A DNA stretch of 64,000 nucleotides from Neolewinella marina (GCF_002631205.1 NZ_PDLO01000004.1:372001-436000); one strand, 5' to 3'; shown: positions 41,038 through 49,607, numbered from the stretch's first letter. The notes: generated by a model not told the origin, from the letters alone. Numbers and translations are program-made.

Positions 41038-41820
41038 ATGGCGGCTGACTGTCAATCCTCTCAGGAATCGTACAAACCCATTCGGACCATTCTGGTGTCC
41101 CAGCCGGAGCCCGAGCGCAGCCCCTTTGCCAAGCTGGAGGAGAAGTACGGGTTACAAATCGACTGGCGGCCCTTCATTGAGGTCAAGGGACTTTCGGAAA
41201 AGGAATTCCGCAAGGAGCGCATCCGCCCCGACGAGTACACGGCCGTCATCTTCACCTCGAAGCTGGCCATTGAGCACTTCTTCCGCCTCTGCAAGGCCTT
41301 GCGCATCGAGATGAGCCAGGAGACGAAGTACTACTGCATGACGGAGGCCATCGCCAACTACCTGCAGAAGTTTATCGTCTACCGCAAGCGGAAGGTATTC
41401 TACGGCCAGCGCACCATCCAGGACCTGGCCCCCACCCTGAAGAAGCACCGCAGCAAGGAGAAGTTCCTGCTGCCCACCGGCAACCTCGGTTCGGAGTTCG
41501 TCTCCGAATACCTGGAGCAGAACAACTTCGACTGGACGCCGGCCCTCATGTACCGCACGGTAGCGGCCGACCTGAGCGACCTGGAGGACGTCTACTACGA
41601 CGTCATCATCTTCTACAGCCCGCTGGGCATCGACTCCCTCTACGAGAACTTTCCCGACTTCAAGCAGAAGGATACCCGCCTGGCGGTGGCCGGTCGCAAG
41701 ACCACGGCCGCGGTCGAGCGTGCCGGACTGACGGTCAACATCGCCCCCAACCCGCCCGAAGTGCCCAGCATGGGCATGGCCCTGGAGAACTACCTGAAGA
41801 AGTCGAATAAGCAGCAGTAG
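41038..41820 (+). CDS. hemD: Uroporphyrinogen-III synthase
   Basis: 260 residues, the Bacteroidota form: IRTILVSQPEPERSPFAKLEEKYG, WRPFIEVKGLSEKEFR, TAVIFTSKLAIEHFF, EKFLLPTGNLGSEFVSEYL, DVIIFYSPLGIDSLYENFPDF, AVAGRKTTAAVERAGL. It cyclises hydroxymethylbilane to uroporphyrinogen III in haem and sirohaem synthesis. It lies between DUF4271 and a Nudix gene that begins one base after its stop. hemB, two steps earlier in the pathway, lies in this window at 57202 but is unlinked. Confidence 0.95.
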   Translation: MAADCQSSQESYKPIRTILVSQPEPERSPFAKLEEKYGLQIDWRPFIEVKGLSEKEFRKERIRPDEYTAVIFTSKLAIEHFFRLCKALRIEMSQETKYYCMTEAIANYLQKFIVYRKRKVFYGQRTIQDLAPTLKKHRSKEKFLLPTGNLGSEFVSEYLEQNNFDWTPALMYRTVAADLSDLEDVYYDVIIFYSPLGIDSLYENFPDFKQKDTRLAVAGRKTTAAVERAGLTVNIAPNPPEVPSMGMALENYLKKSNKQQ

Positions 41821-42462
41821 ATGAACGACACCCTCGATGGTGCCGACTACCTGCAGCGAATCCGCCGGCGGCTGCAGCGGGGCGACCTGCCCGGTTACGC
41901 CGCCCAGGAAATGATGGGCCACGCCCTGCGCAAGGTCCATACCGAAGCGCCGCCCACCGCCCGCCCCGCCTCGGTGCTGGCCCTGTTCTACCCCGTGGGC
42001 TTACGGCTGCACCTGCTCTTTATTCAGCGTACCAGTCCGCCCGGCGACCGCCACGGTGGCCAGGTTTCCTTCCCCGGCGGCGCCGCCCACCCCGAAGATG
42101 AAAGCCCGGCGGCTACCGCCCTGCGGGAAACCCGGGAGGAGGTAGGCGTCAATCCTTCCGCCGTTCAGCTGCTGGGCGAACTCACTCCCCTTTACATCCC
42201 CGTAAGCAACTACCTGGTCAACCCGTTCGTGGCCTGGACGCCCCAACGCCCCGACTTTACCCTGCAGGCCAGTGAGGTGGAACGGGTGCTGGAACTTCCC
42301 TTTACGGGCTTCTACGCCGAGCGGGCGGTGGACTTCCGCGACAAGAAGCTGTTCAACGGCATGATCCTGAAAGAGGTGCCCCATTGGGTGGTCGCGGGCG
42401 AAGAGGTGTGGGGGGCCACGGCGATGATGGTGGGGGAACTGGTGGAGCTGGGCCGGGGGTAG
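41821..42462 (+). CDS. Nudix hydrolase, CoA pyrophosphatase type
   Basis: 213 residues. A full Nudix box runs GGAAHPEDESPAATALRETREEVG (Gx5Ex7REUxEExGU) and is preceded by HGGQVSFPGG. The SFPGG and LLGELTPLYIPVSNYLVNPFVA sequences are those of CoA pyrophosphatases (NudL/NUDT7 group), which cleave CoA to 3',5'-ADP and phosphopantetheine. The ATG directly follows the hemD stop, so it is translated from the same message. Cytosolic. Confidence 0.92.
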   Translation: MNDTLDGADYLQRIRRRLQRGDLPGYAAQEMMGHALRKVHTEAPPTARPASVLALFYPVGLRLHLLFIQRTSPPGDRHGGQVSFPGGAAHPEDESPAATALRETREEVGVNPSAVQLLGELTPLYIPVSNYLVNPFVAWTPQRPDFTLQASEVERVLELPFTGFYAERAVDFRDKKLFNGMILKEVPHWVVAGEEVWGATAMMVGELVELGRG

Positions 42463-42519
42463 TGTTTAGTCCGTTAGTCTTTTAGGGCTTTAGGCTTTAG
42501 GGGGTAGCCGCTTTCCCCG
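42463..42519. repeat. Short TTAGGGCTTTAGG repeats
   Basis: TTTAGTCCGTTAGTC and TTTTAGGGCTTTAGGCTTTAGG form degenerate direct repeats (about 42466-42501) between convergent genes. No function is visible. Confidence 0.4.
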
Positions 42520-42735
42520 CTAGGCGAAACCCCGGAACACCTCCGCCAGCTGCATGAACTCGGCCTCGATCATGGCCCACCACTTCTGCTGCTCGCTGTG
42601 GTGATCTTCCTCGGGCACGTTGTCGATCTCCTCGCGGAGCTCCTGTACTACCTCGAAGAAGAGGCGGGGCTCACGGATCAGCAAGGCACGCATGGCACTT
42701 TTAAGTTCTTCGCGGGAGAGGTGGGCGGGTTCCAT
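42520..42735 (-). CDS. Small helical protein of unknown function
   Basis: 71 residues from ATG 42735 (MEPAHLSREELKSAMRALLIREPRLFFEVVQ); the frame is open a little further but without a better start. Predicted two-helix, acidic, ending MIEAEFMQLAEVFRGFA. The layout (LIREPxLFxEV...EEI...FxxYxEVFRALA-like tail) resembles small stand-alone proteins common in Bacteroidota and cyanobacteria that are sometimes listed as antitoxin-like, but no toxin partner is adjacent. Codon use is normal for the window. Confidence 0.65.
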   Translation of the reverse strand: MEPAHLSREELKSAMRALLIREPRLFFEVVQELREEIDNVPEEDHHSEQQKWWAMIEAEFMQLAEVFRGFA

Positions 42736-42808
42736 GGCAGGGTGGATTGGTACTCCCCTAAAGTAGGGCGGAAGTGGCAATGTTTACGGCCTTGCATCAA
42801 CGGGATTT

Positions 42809-42829
42809 GGCACCCGCGCTCCGGCGCCC
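42809..42829. repeat. Dispersed GC-rich word, variant
   Basis: GGCACCCGCGCTCCGGCGCCC at the 3' end of the rhomboid gene, a variant of the 21060 word. A related GCACCCGCGACCGCG lies inside the rhomboid gene at 43066-43080. Confidence 0.4.
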
Positions 42830-43512
42830 TACAGGTCGACGTCGTGGCGGTAGCCCTCCGCGTGGCGGGGGATGGCGTGGGTAGCCCGGAACACGAAGCC
42901 CCCGATGACCCCGAACACGAAGCCCCCGATGTGGGCCCACCAGGCGATGCCCGTACCGGCGCTGTCCTGCAGGCTGGCGAAGCCCGCCGACGACTGCTGG
43001 TAAAACCAGAAGCCCAGGAAGAGAAAGGCCGGCACGCTGATGCGGAAAAAGAACAGGTAGCCCCGCACCCGCGACCGCGGGAAGAGCACGATGTAGGCCC
43101 CCATGACCGCCGAGAGCGCCCCGCTGGCCCCCACCGCCGGAATGGGGCTGCCCCAGTTGAAGTAGAGGTGACAGAGCCCGGCCGCGAGCCCCCCGAGGAA
43201 GTAGAAGATGAGGAAACGCGCGCTGCCCACCGTGGCCTCGATGTTGTCGGCGAAGATCCACATGTAGAGCATGTTGCCGATGAGGTGGAGCCAGCTGCCG
43301 TGGAGGAACATGCTGGTGATGAGGGTCTCCAGTCCCTCCCCCGCCGCGATCCGCTCCGGAATGGTGCCCCACTGGTAAACGAAGGCCTCGCCCACCTGCG
43401 GCCCGAGGCTGTACTGGTAGGCGAAGATGAGCACGTTGAGGGCGATGAGGCCGTAGGCGAAGTGGGGGCGGTGACCGCCGCGCACCTGATCATCACCGGT
43501 GGGAAAGAACAT
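42829..43512 (-). CDS. Rhomboid-family intramembrane serine protease
   Basis: 227 residues with six membrane helices. HGSWLHLIGNMLYMWIF (L1/TM2 motif), GASGALSAVMG with catalytic Ser130, and WWAHIGGFVFGV with catalytic His194 form the intact Ser-His dyad. Rhomboids cleave single-pass membrane proteins within the bilayer; the substrate here is not predictable. The N-terminus is short and cytoplasmic. The segment FPRSRVRGY in the loop after TM4 is encoded by a copy of the dispersed GC-rich word. Confidence 0.94.
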   Translation of the reverse strand: MFFPTGDDQVRGGHRPHFAYGLIALNVLIFAYQYSLGPQVGEAFVYQWGTIPERIAAGEGLETLITSMFLHGSWLHLIGNMLYMWIFADNIEATVGSARFLIFYFLGGLAAGLCHLYFNWGSPIPAVGASGALSAVMGAYIVLFPRSRVRGYLFFFRISVPAFLFLGFWFYQQSSAGFASLQDSAGTGIAWWAHIGGFVFGVIGGFVFRATHAIPRHAEGYRHDVDL

Positions 43513-43560
43513 GGGCGGGAGGTAAGGGATGTACGATTTACGAATGCCGATTGGCGGCCG

Positions 43561-43968
43561 CTACTCCAGCAAGCGGACCTTCAGGCGGTAGGGCCCGGGA
43601 TCAGGAACGGAAGCGTCCGGATAAGGTTCCAGTTCCAGCAGTTGCAGGGGGCCCTGATCCGTGGTAATGGCGTTGCCGTCGATGGTCACCGTATCCTCCG
43701 TGAGGGCCCCGTCGCGCAGCACCTGGACGGATACCACGGCCCGGCCGGCCTGGATGCACTGTACGCCGCGGGGGCAGCGGCTGTCCTCCAGCACCTTTAC
43801 GAAGGTGAAGAAATCGGGGGCGCGGCGGTCGGCGCGCAGGTGCTCCCCGGCGCTGAGGGTGAGGGCTTCGTCGGGGGTAGCCAGGTGGGTACCCTCGGCC
43901 AGCCGGCGCTGGCAGCCCAGCAGGAGCAGCAGGGTACCGAGGGCCAGGAGGAGGTGGTGGTGGATCAT
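43561..43968 (-). CDS. Small lipoprotein with DSRCPRGVQC motif
   Basis: 135 residues. Lipobox LLLLLGC (Cys19). The mature part contains EDSRCPRGVQCIQAGRAVVSV, a two-cysteine motif (CPxGVxC) seen in many small exported proteins of unknown function in Bacteroidota and Proteobacteria, within an all-beta domain. The ATG overlaps the stop of the upstream gene (ATGA at 43965-43968), so the two are coupled and may act together at the envelope. Confidence 0.82.
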   Translation of the reverse strand: MIHHHLLLALGTLLLLLGCQRRLAEGTHLATPDEALTLSAGEHLRADRRAPDFFTFVKVLEDSRCPRGVQCIQAGRAVVSVQVLRDGALTEDTVTIDGNAITTDQGPLQLLELEPYPDASVPDPGPYRLKVRLLE

Positions 43969-45419
43969 CGGGCGTCGTAGGTCATTTTCACCAGCCGCAG
44001 GCGGTTGCGGTGTTCGCTGGGCAGCACCAGTTCGTTGGCGGCCACCTGAATGCCATCGCGGAAACGGAGGCGAAGGTTCAGGTCGCGGGTGTGAAAAAGC
44101 GTATTGCGGTCGAATTCCCCGCGAGTATTGAGGACGTACTCGCTGACGGTATTCTCGAAGCGGATCTCGTCGTTGAACAGCAGGCGCAGGCGGCTGGGGG
44201 TTTCCATCAGGAAGAAGCTGGAGTAGATACCGTTGTCGTCCTGGCTGTACTGCTTCTTGTGCATGATGTTGCTCCAGTGGGGGCTGCCGTCGGGGTTGAC
44301 GGAGAAGACGACGATCTCGTCGAGGTGGTAGTCCACCAGCGGCCGGCCGCCGTAGGTGTTCAGCAGCTGGTTCTGGAGGGCGCCGCCCCGGCGCTGCAGC
44401 CGGCGGTCGCGCTCGGTGATCATGACCATGCCCCCGTCGCGGCGCAGCATGGCCTCGCGTACGGTCAGTTCGTTGATGCCGGGATTCCGCTTGTTGAACT
44501 TGCGGCCCTCGACGTTCTTGACCAGGTTGAGGGGGAACTCCTGGAAGCGGGGGCGGAGCTCGTCGCGGGGGTTTTCGGGGTTGATCCAGAGGTAGAAGTA
44601 GCCCTCGGCGCGGATAAAGTCCTTGGTGGAGTACAGTCCGCCCGCCACCAGCCGGCGGTTCAGGTTGTCGTACTTGAAGAAGACGTCGTAGGTGAGGCTG
44701 TCGCCCAGGTTGACGTCGATCATGCCGCGCTCGCCCCCGTCGGCCCGGTGGGTGTACACCTCGTAGCGGTGCTTGCGGCGGCGGCTCTTGAAGTTGTCGC
44801 GCTCGACAATGAAGTACATGTCGCCGGTGTTGGAGATCTCGGCCTGGAGGAAGTCGTCGTTGAAGAAGAACTTCTCCGGTTCCAGCTCGCGGTCGTAGAG
44901 CAGCCGCATGCTGTCGAGGTCGATGCCCAGGTAGCGGGCCTTGCTCTGCTGGTCGATCATGAGCAGCAGGAGCTTGCTGTCGTCCTCCGAGTGGTAGATC
45001 TCATCCTCTGGGGTAGTCACGAACATGCCGAAGTCGACCAGGGTCACGCTGTCCTGCAGGTTCCCGGCAGGGTTGTAGCGGTCGAGTTGCAGGTGGTTGC
45101 GGCCCTTGTCGCGGAAGAGGTAAAGGAGGTGGAATCCGGTGCCGTCCTGGACGGGCAGGGCGTCGAGCATGCGGATGTTGCGGCCACGCAGCTCGAGGTC
45201 CTTTTCCCAGCTCTGGTTCATGCTGCGGCCGTAGGCGGTGAGCAGGTGCTTGTTCTCGCGATCCTGCAGCAGCAGTACCTGCCCCCCCAGCTTGCCCACT
45301 AGGGTGTACTTCGTATCGTTGCGCATGGGGATCTCTTCGCTTACCGTCAGTACCTGGGCGCGGACGCAGGTGCCGAGGAAGAGGAGAAAGCAGCAAAGCA
45401 CGAGGGTTGGGAAGCGCAT
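43965..45419 (-). CDS. Exported protein of unknown function, possibly beta-propeller
   Basis: 484 residues with signal peptide MRFPTLVLCCFLLFLGTCVRAQ. The mature protein is all-beta with recurring four-strand-like blocks (YTLVGKLGGQVLLLQDRENKHLLTAYG, GFHLLYLFRDKGRNHLQLDRYNPAG, SKLLLLMIDQQSKARYLGIDLDSM, GDMYFIVERDN, GGMVMITERDRR), as in propeller-type proteins of Bacteroidota. There are no catalytic motifs, no lipobox and no T9SS tail, so it is probably periplasmic. It is coupled to the small lipoprotein gene downstream. Confidence 0.83.
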   Translation of the reverse strand: MRFPTLVLCCFLLFLGTCVRAQVLTVSEEIPMRNDTKYTLVGKLGGQVLLLQDRENKHLLTAYGRSMNQSWEKDLELRGRNIRMLDALPVQDGTGFHLLYLFRDKGRNHLQLDRYNPAGNLQDSVTLVDFGMFVTTPEDEIYHSEDDSKLLLLMIDQQSKARYLGIDLDSMRLLYDRELEPEKFFFNDDFLQAEISNTGDMYFIVERDNFKSRRRKHRYEVYTHRADGGERGMIDVNLGDSLTYDVFFKYDNLNRRLVAGGLYSTKDFIRAEGYFYLWINPENPRDELRPRFQEFPLNLVKNVEGRKFNKRNPGINELTVREAMLRRDGGMVMITERDRRLQRRGGALQNQLLNTYGGRPLVDYHLDEIVVFSVNPDGSPHWSNIMHKKQYSQDDNGIYSSFFLMETPSRLRLLFNDEIRFENTVSEYVLNTRGEFDRNTLFHTRDLNLRLRFRDGIQVAANELVLPSEHRNRLRLVKMTYDAR

Positions 45420-45534
45420 GGCGAATGATCAGGTATTCAATATAGGAAGACGAAATTTAGCCCGCTGGGGTTTTAGCACAGGGCTTGCCAAAGGACATGT
45501 CCCCACCAAGGCTCGGGTGACCTTAAATTGCGGT

Positions 45535-46476
45535 ATGATTGTCATGCGGCGGCTCTTGTTCTTCCTCTGGCTCGGCGGGTGCTCCACCGTGGTTTCCGGC
45601 CAGGACTTTGGCTGGTGGAACACTACCCACAATTGGGACGGGGTGTCGAACTGGCGGAGGTACCTCACCCTGTCGCCCGCCTACCTGGGCCCGAACGCCC
45701 TGCCGGTGCCGCGGGTAGCCAACGCCCGCCTGGAGGGCAGCACCCGGATCACCCTGGCCGGTGAGGGCCACTTCAGCAGCGGCGATCGCACCGGCAACGG
45801 ATTCCTGGAGGTAGACCAACCCCTGTTTTCGGAGCGGGTGGCCCTGCGGGTATGGTACATCCCCGTGGAATACTACCATATGGACGCCACGACCCGCGAT
45901 GCTCGCGCGGCCCGCGACTACGACGGCCGGGGCTGGGCCGGGGGTGATGTGTACGTAGGGACCCAGATCCAGCTGCTGCGCGACGCCCGGGGGTGGCCCG
46001 ATCTCCTCTTCACCACCAACCTCAAGACAGCCTCGGGCACCCACCTTTCCGCGGCCCGCCACACCAATGCCCCGGCCTACTACTTCGACCTGTCGGCGGG
46101 CAAAACCTTCCCCCTGAGCCGGGGGGGAAACCACTCGGTTCGCCCCCACGCCATGGTGGGCTTCTACGTGTGGCAGACCTTCAAGGACGACTACCTCCAG
46201 AACGACGCCTTTTTGTACGGGCTGGGAGCCGACCTCACCCTGGGGCAGATCATGGTCACCCCCGCCCTGGGTGGTTACTCCGGCTACCTCAACAACGGCG
46301 ACCGCCCGGTAGTGGCCCGCCTGAGCCTCGAGAGCCACCGGGGAAAAATGGTGGAATACCTGGCGCGGCTGCAGCAGGGGCTGCGGGATTTCCCCTACAC
46401 CTCCGTGCGGCTCGGAATCGTACTCCGCCCCTTCGCCGGCCCAGCGGAAACGCCCCCGGCCAACCGCGAGAAATAA
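45535..46476 (+). CDS. Outer-membrane beta-barrel-like exported protein
   Basis: 313 residues from ATG 45535; ATG 45544 (RRLLFFLWLGGCSTVVSGQ) gives the same signal peptide and cannot be excluded. Reading further upstream would run antisense into the neighbouring gene. The mature protein opens DFGWWNTTHNWDGVSNWRRYLTLSPAYLGPNALPVP and has alternating strands rich in aromatics (VALRVWYIPVEYYHMD, YYFDLSAGKTF, HAMVGFYVWQTF, SVRLGIVLRPF), consistent with a barrel of about 12 strands. No family name was recognised. The apparent Cys in GGCST is inside the hydrophobic stretch; a lipoprotein is possible but unlikely. Confidence 0.8.
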   Translation: MIVMRRLLFFLWLGGCSTVVSGQDFGWWNTTHNWDGVSNWRRYLTLSPAYLGPNALPVPRVANARLEGSTRITLAGEGHFSSGDRTGNGFLEVDQPLFSERVALRVWYIPVEYYHMDATTRDARAARDYDGRGWAGGDVYVGTQIQLLRDARGWPDLLFTTNLKTASGTHLSAARHTNAPAYYFDLSAGKTFPLSRGGNHSVRPHAMVGFYVWQTFKDDYLQNDAFLYGLGADLTLGQIMVTPALGGYSGYLNNGDRPVVARLSLESHRGKMVEYLARLQQGLRDFPYTSVRLGIVLRPFAGPAETPPANREK

Positions 46477-46556
46477 TTGCCGGGAGCGTATTGCAGAAGC
46501 CGATTCAGCAGCGGTAATTTAGTAGCCGGCCATTGTAACCCTGAATACCCTACCCT

Positions 46557-47063
46557 ATGGATACCGTACATCCGCTGACCTTCACGGTCGAAAAGGACCA
46601 CCACCGCATCCGCGTCGAGCGGGAATTCGCCGCCCCCCGCCAGGTGGTATGGGCCGCCTGGACCGAAGCCGACCTCATCGACCAGTGGTGGGCCCCGGCC
46701 CCCTGGAAAGCCCAGAGCAAGACCATGGATGTACACTCCGGGGGTAGCCACCACTACGCCATGCGCGGCCCCGGTGGGGAGGTTCACTGGGGGCGTACCG
46801 ACTATACCGACGTGGAGCTCCACCAGTACATCCGCGGGCGGGACGGATTCAGCGACGAAGCCGGGAACCTTAATACCGACCTCCCGCAATCCGACTGGAA
46901 CATCACCTTCCGGAAGAACAGCGAGGCGTCCACCACCGTCATCGTGGAAATCACCTACCCCTCCCGGCAGGACCTGGAGACCATTCTGGAAATGGGATTC
47001 CAGGAAGGCCTGACCACGGCCCTGGACCAGCTGGAGTCCCTGCTGCGGCAGTCATATCGCTGA
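46557..47063 (+). CDS. SRPBCC / AHSA1-like protein
   Basis: 168 residues of the helix-grip (Bet v1-like) fold, activator of Hsp90 ATPase group: RIRVEREFAAPRQVVWAAWTEADLIDQWWAP, then WKAQSKTMDVHSGGSHHYAMRGP and a long C-terminal helix GFQEGLTTALDQLESLLRQ. Such bacterial proteins are small hydrophobic-ligand binders, not Hsp90 partners. TAATTTAG (46514-46521) is a near -7 box upstream. It is monocistronic or loosely linked to the GMC gene 70 nt later. Confidence 0.9.
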   Translation: MDTVHPLTFTVEKDHHRIRVEREFAAPRQVVWAAWTEADLIDQWWAPAPWKAQSKTMDVHSGGSHHYAMRGPGGEVHWGRTDYTDVELHQYIRGRDGFSDEAGNLNTDLPQSDWNITFRKNSEASTTVIVEITYPSRQDLETILEMGFQEGLTTALDQLESLLRQSYR

Positions 47064-47133
47064 TTCCTGAGACCTCCGTTTTCGGCACGAAAGGCTTACC
47101 TTCAACCGATACAATCCGCGTATACACTGAAGC

Positions 47134-48840
47134 ATGGCCAATTACAATATTGACGCCGACAAGGCGCTCACCTACGACGCCATTGTCGTGGGTTCCGGCA
47201 TTTCCGGAGGCTGGGCGGCGAAGGAGCTGACCGAAAAGGGGCTCAAGACGCTCGTCCTGGAACGGGGACGCATCGTCAAGCACGTCGAGGACTACCCCAC
47301 CATGAACCTGGACCCCTGGGACATGGAGCTCCGCGGCGGCCTCACCCTCCAGGAGCAGGACAAGCATTACAAGAGCATCCGCTCCGGCTTCGTCGGCAAG
47401 GACATCGAGCACTTCCACGCCAACGACCGGGAGAACCCCTACACGGAAGTGAAGCCCTTCCTCTGGGTGCGCGCCCACCAGATGGGCGGCCGCTCCCTGC
47501 TGTGGGGTAAGCAGACCTACCGCTGGAGCGACCTCGACTTCGAGGCCAACGCCCGGGACGGCCACGGGGTGGACTGGCCCATCCGATACCGCGACCTCGA
47601 GCCCTGGTACACCTACGTGGAGAAGTTCGCCGGTATCAGCGGCGCGCCCCTCGGACTGAAGCAGCTGCCCGACAGCCACTTCCTCCCGCCCATGGAAATG
47701 AACGTGGTGGAAAAGGCGGTGCGGGAACGCATCGAAAAGAACCACCCCGGCCGCAACATGATCATCGGGCGGGTGGCCCACCTCACGGTGCCCCACAACG
47801 GCCGCGGGCAGTGCCAGTACCGCAACCGTTGCAGCCGCGGCTGCCCCTACGGCGCCTACTTCAGCTCCAACTCCACCACCCTGCCCGCGGCCAACGCCAC
47901 CGGCAAGCTGACCATCCGCCCCTTCTCCATCGTGCAGGAGGTCATCTACGACGACGTCAAGGGCAAGGCCACCGGCGTGCGGGTGATCGACGCGGAAACC
48001 AGCGAAGTGATCGACTACAAGGCCCGGGTGATCTTCCTGAACGCTTCGGCGCTGTCGACCACCCAGATCATGCTGAACTCCAAATCAAGCCGCTTCGAGA
48101 ACGGCCTCGGCAACGACAGCGGCGAACTGGGCCACAACCTGATGGACCACACCTACCGGGTGGGGGCCATGGGCACCGTGGAAGGCTTCGACGACCGCTA
48201 CTACAAGGGGCGGCGGCCGAACGGAATCTACATCCCCCGCTACTGGAACATCGACGCGGCGAGCAAGTCCGACAAGTTCGTCCGCGGATTCGGCTACCAG
48301 GGCGGCGCGGGCCGCGGTGGCTCCCGCGCGGCGGCCAACCTGCCGGAGTACGGGGCGGACTTCAAGGACAAGCTGGTCCAGCCCGGACCGTGGGAGTTCT
48401 TCATCACCGGATTCTCGGAAAGCCTGCCCCAGCACAGCAACAAGGTGATGCTGAACCCCGACGTCCTCGACAAATGGGGGCAACCCACCCTGAGCATCGA
48501 CGCCGAGTGGGGCCCCAACGAACACGCCCTGAACCAGCAGGCCGAGGAAGACGCCGTGGAAATGCTCGAGCGCGCCGGCCTGAAGGACGTCATGGGCTTC
48601 AACAACAACCACGAGATGGGCTACGGCATCCACGAGATGGGCACCGCCCGCATGGGACGCGACCCCAAAACCTCCGTCCTGAACGGTTTCAACCAGGTAC
48701 ACGGGGCGGCCAACGTCTTCGTCACCGACGGGGCCTGTATGACCTCCTCTTCCTGCGTGAACCCTTCCCTGACCTACATGGCCCTGACGGCCCGCGCCGC
48801 CGACCACGCCGTTTCCGAACTCAACAAACAAAACATCTGA
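47134..48840 (+). CDS. GMC oxidoreductase, probable sugar dehydrogenase catalytic subunit
   Basis: 568 residues. The FAD-binding motif VVGSGISGGWAAKELTEKG (about 18-36), HQMGGRSLLWGKQTYRW, HNLMDHTY and the C-terminal EMGTARMG / DGACMTSSSCVNPSLTYMALT are as in GMC dehydrogenases of glucose and glucoside-3 type. C227-x5-C-x3-C (CQYRNRCSRGC) matches the cysteine cluster that holds a 3Fe-4S centre in FAD-dependent glucose dehydrogenase. The stop overlaps the start of the small subunit (TGATG), the usual two-gene arrangement (LacA/LacB-like). It likely oxidises a sugar or glycoside in the periplasm; no cytochrome partner is adjacent. Confidence 0.93.
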   Translation: MANYNIDADKALTYDAIVVGSGISGGWAAKELTEKGLKTLVLERGRIVKHVEDYPTMNLDPWDMELRGGLTLQEQDKHYKSIRSGFVGKDIEHFHANDRENPYTEVKPFLWVRAHQMGGRSLLWGKQTYRWSDLDFEANARDGHGVDWPIRYRDLEPWYTYVEKFAGISGAPLGLKQLPDSHFLPPMEMNVVEKAVRERIEKNHPGRNMIIGRVAHLTVPHNGRGQCQYRNRCSRGCPYGAYFSSNSTTLPAANATGKLTIRPFSIVQEVIYDDVKGKATGVRVIDAETSEVIDYKARVIFLNASALSTTQIMLNSKSSRFENGLGNDSGELGHNLMDHTYRVGAMGTVEGFDDRYYKGRRPNGIYIPRYWNIDAASKSDKFVRGFGYQGGAGRGGSRAAANLPEYGADFKDKLVQPGPWEFFITGFSESLPQHSNKVMLNPDVLDKWGQPTLSIDAEWGPNEHALNQQAEEDAVEMLERAGLKDVMGFNNNHEMGYGIHEMGTARMGRDPKTSVLNGFNQVHGAANVFVTDGACMTSSSCVNPSLTYMALTARAADHAVSELNKQNI

Positions 48841-49454
48841 TGCTGAACCGCCGAGAAGTACTACGCCGCATCAGCTGGCTGGCGGGGGGCGCCCCACTAG
48901 CGATCGGGGCAGCCCCCGCCGTCCTGGGCCTGATCCAGGGCTGCAGCCGGGAAGCCGGACTGGACTGGACCCCGGCCTTCTTCAGCGAGGAGGAAGCCCG
49001 CTTCATCACCTCCTACGTAGACACCCTGCTGCCGACCACGGATACCCCCGGTGGACTCGACGTCGGCGTCGACCGCTTCATCGACAAGGTGATGGCCGCC
49101 ACCGCCCGCCGGGAGGAAGGCAAGCCGACGCCCATGCAGACGGGCATCCTCGAATTCGATACCAACGCCCGCACCCGCTTCGGTAAGGTGTTCCACGAAC
49201 TGGAGGCCGACCAGCGCGGACAGCTGTTCAGCGAGGCGGAAAAATCGCCCCGCTACCAACCCGCCGTCTGGGGCACGGCCGTCGGAGAGCAGCCCCCCAT
49301 TGGCTTCTACCGCTCCCTGAAGTCGATGGCGCTGTGGGGCTACCTCAGCAGCGAGGAAATAGGCACCCAGGTGCTGAACTACGACCCCGTCCCCGGCGAA
49401 TACAACGGCGACATCCCCCTGAGCAGCGTGGGGGGGCGGGCCTGGAGCCTGTAG
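48840..49454 (+). CDS. Gluconate 2-dehydrogenase subunit 3-like, Tat-exported
   Basis: 204 residues from ATG 48840 overlapping the GMC stop. The N-terminus NRREVLRRISWLAGGAPLAIGAAPAVLGLIQGC has a twin-arginine signal (RR...) and a hydrophobic stretch, ending at a possible lipobox Cys35. The core (FFSEEEARFITSYVDTLLPTTDTPGGLDVGVDRFIDKVMA) is the subunit 3 family signature. This subunit carries the folded, FAD-loaded GMC partner through the Tat pathway as a hitch-hiker, since the GMC protein itself has no signal peptide. Confidence 0.92.
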   Translation: MLNRREVLRRISWLAGGAPLAIGAAPAVLGLIQGCSREAGLDWTPAFFSEEEARFITSYVDTLLPTTDTPGGLDVGVDRFIDKVMAATARREEGKPTPMQTGILEFDTNARTRFGKVFHELEADQRGQLFSEAEKSPRYQPAVWGTAVGEQPPIGFYRSLKSMALWGYLSSEEIGTQVLNYDPVPGEYNGDIPLSSVGGRAWSL

Positions 49455-49578
49455 TGGCCGGACACTCGGAAGTTCGGGCACTGCGTGCGGGAACATTCCG
49501 AGGTCCTAACCGGGCAACTGTTGGACCTCACAGTGTCCCCAGCGCAGCGGAGGACCTGGGAGTGTCCGGACACTCGCT
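49455..49578. repeat. Inverted-repeat spacer with perfect 16-nt palindrome
   Basis: GAGTGTCCGGACACTC (49560-49575) is a perfect palindrome ending 3 nt before the -7 box. A second CCGGACACTCGG lies at 49457. GAGGTCC and GGACCTC (about 49499-49533) are inverted arms, and GGACCT recurs near 49552. The block looks like a family related to the hairpin at 4979-5004. The promoter-proximal palindrome could be an operator. Confidence 0.6.
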
Positions 49579-49586
49579 TACCTTTG
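49579..49586 (+). promoter_or_regulatory. -7 promoter element TACCTTTG
   Basis: Exact TAnnTTTG match 21 nt before ATG 49608 of the M14 peptidase gene, right behind the 16-nt palindrome. Confidence 0.6.
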
Positions 49587-49607
49587 GCACCTACATACCC
49601 CTGCCCG

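Noticed and set aside
49485-49607. Extended N-terminus of the M14 peptidase
   Set aside because: It reads through the palindrome and the -7 promoter box; ATG 49608 starts a normal signal peptide.
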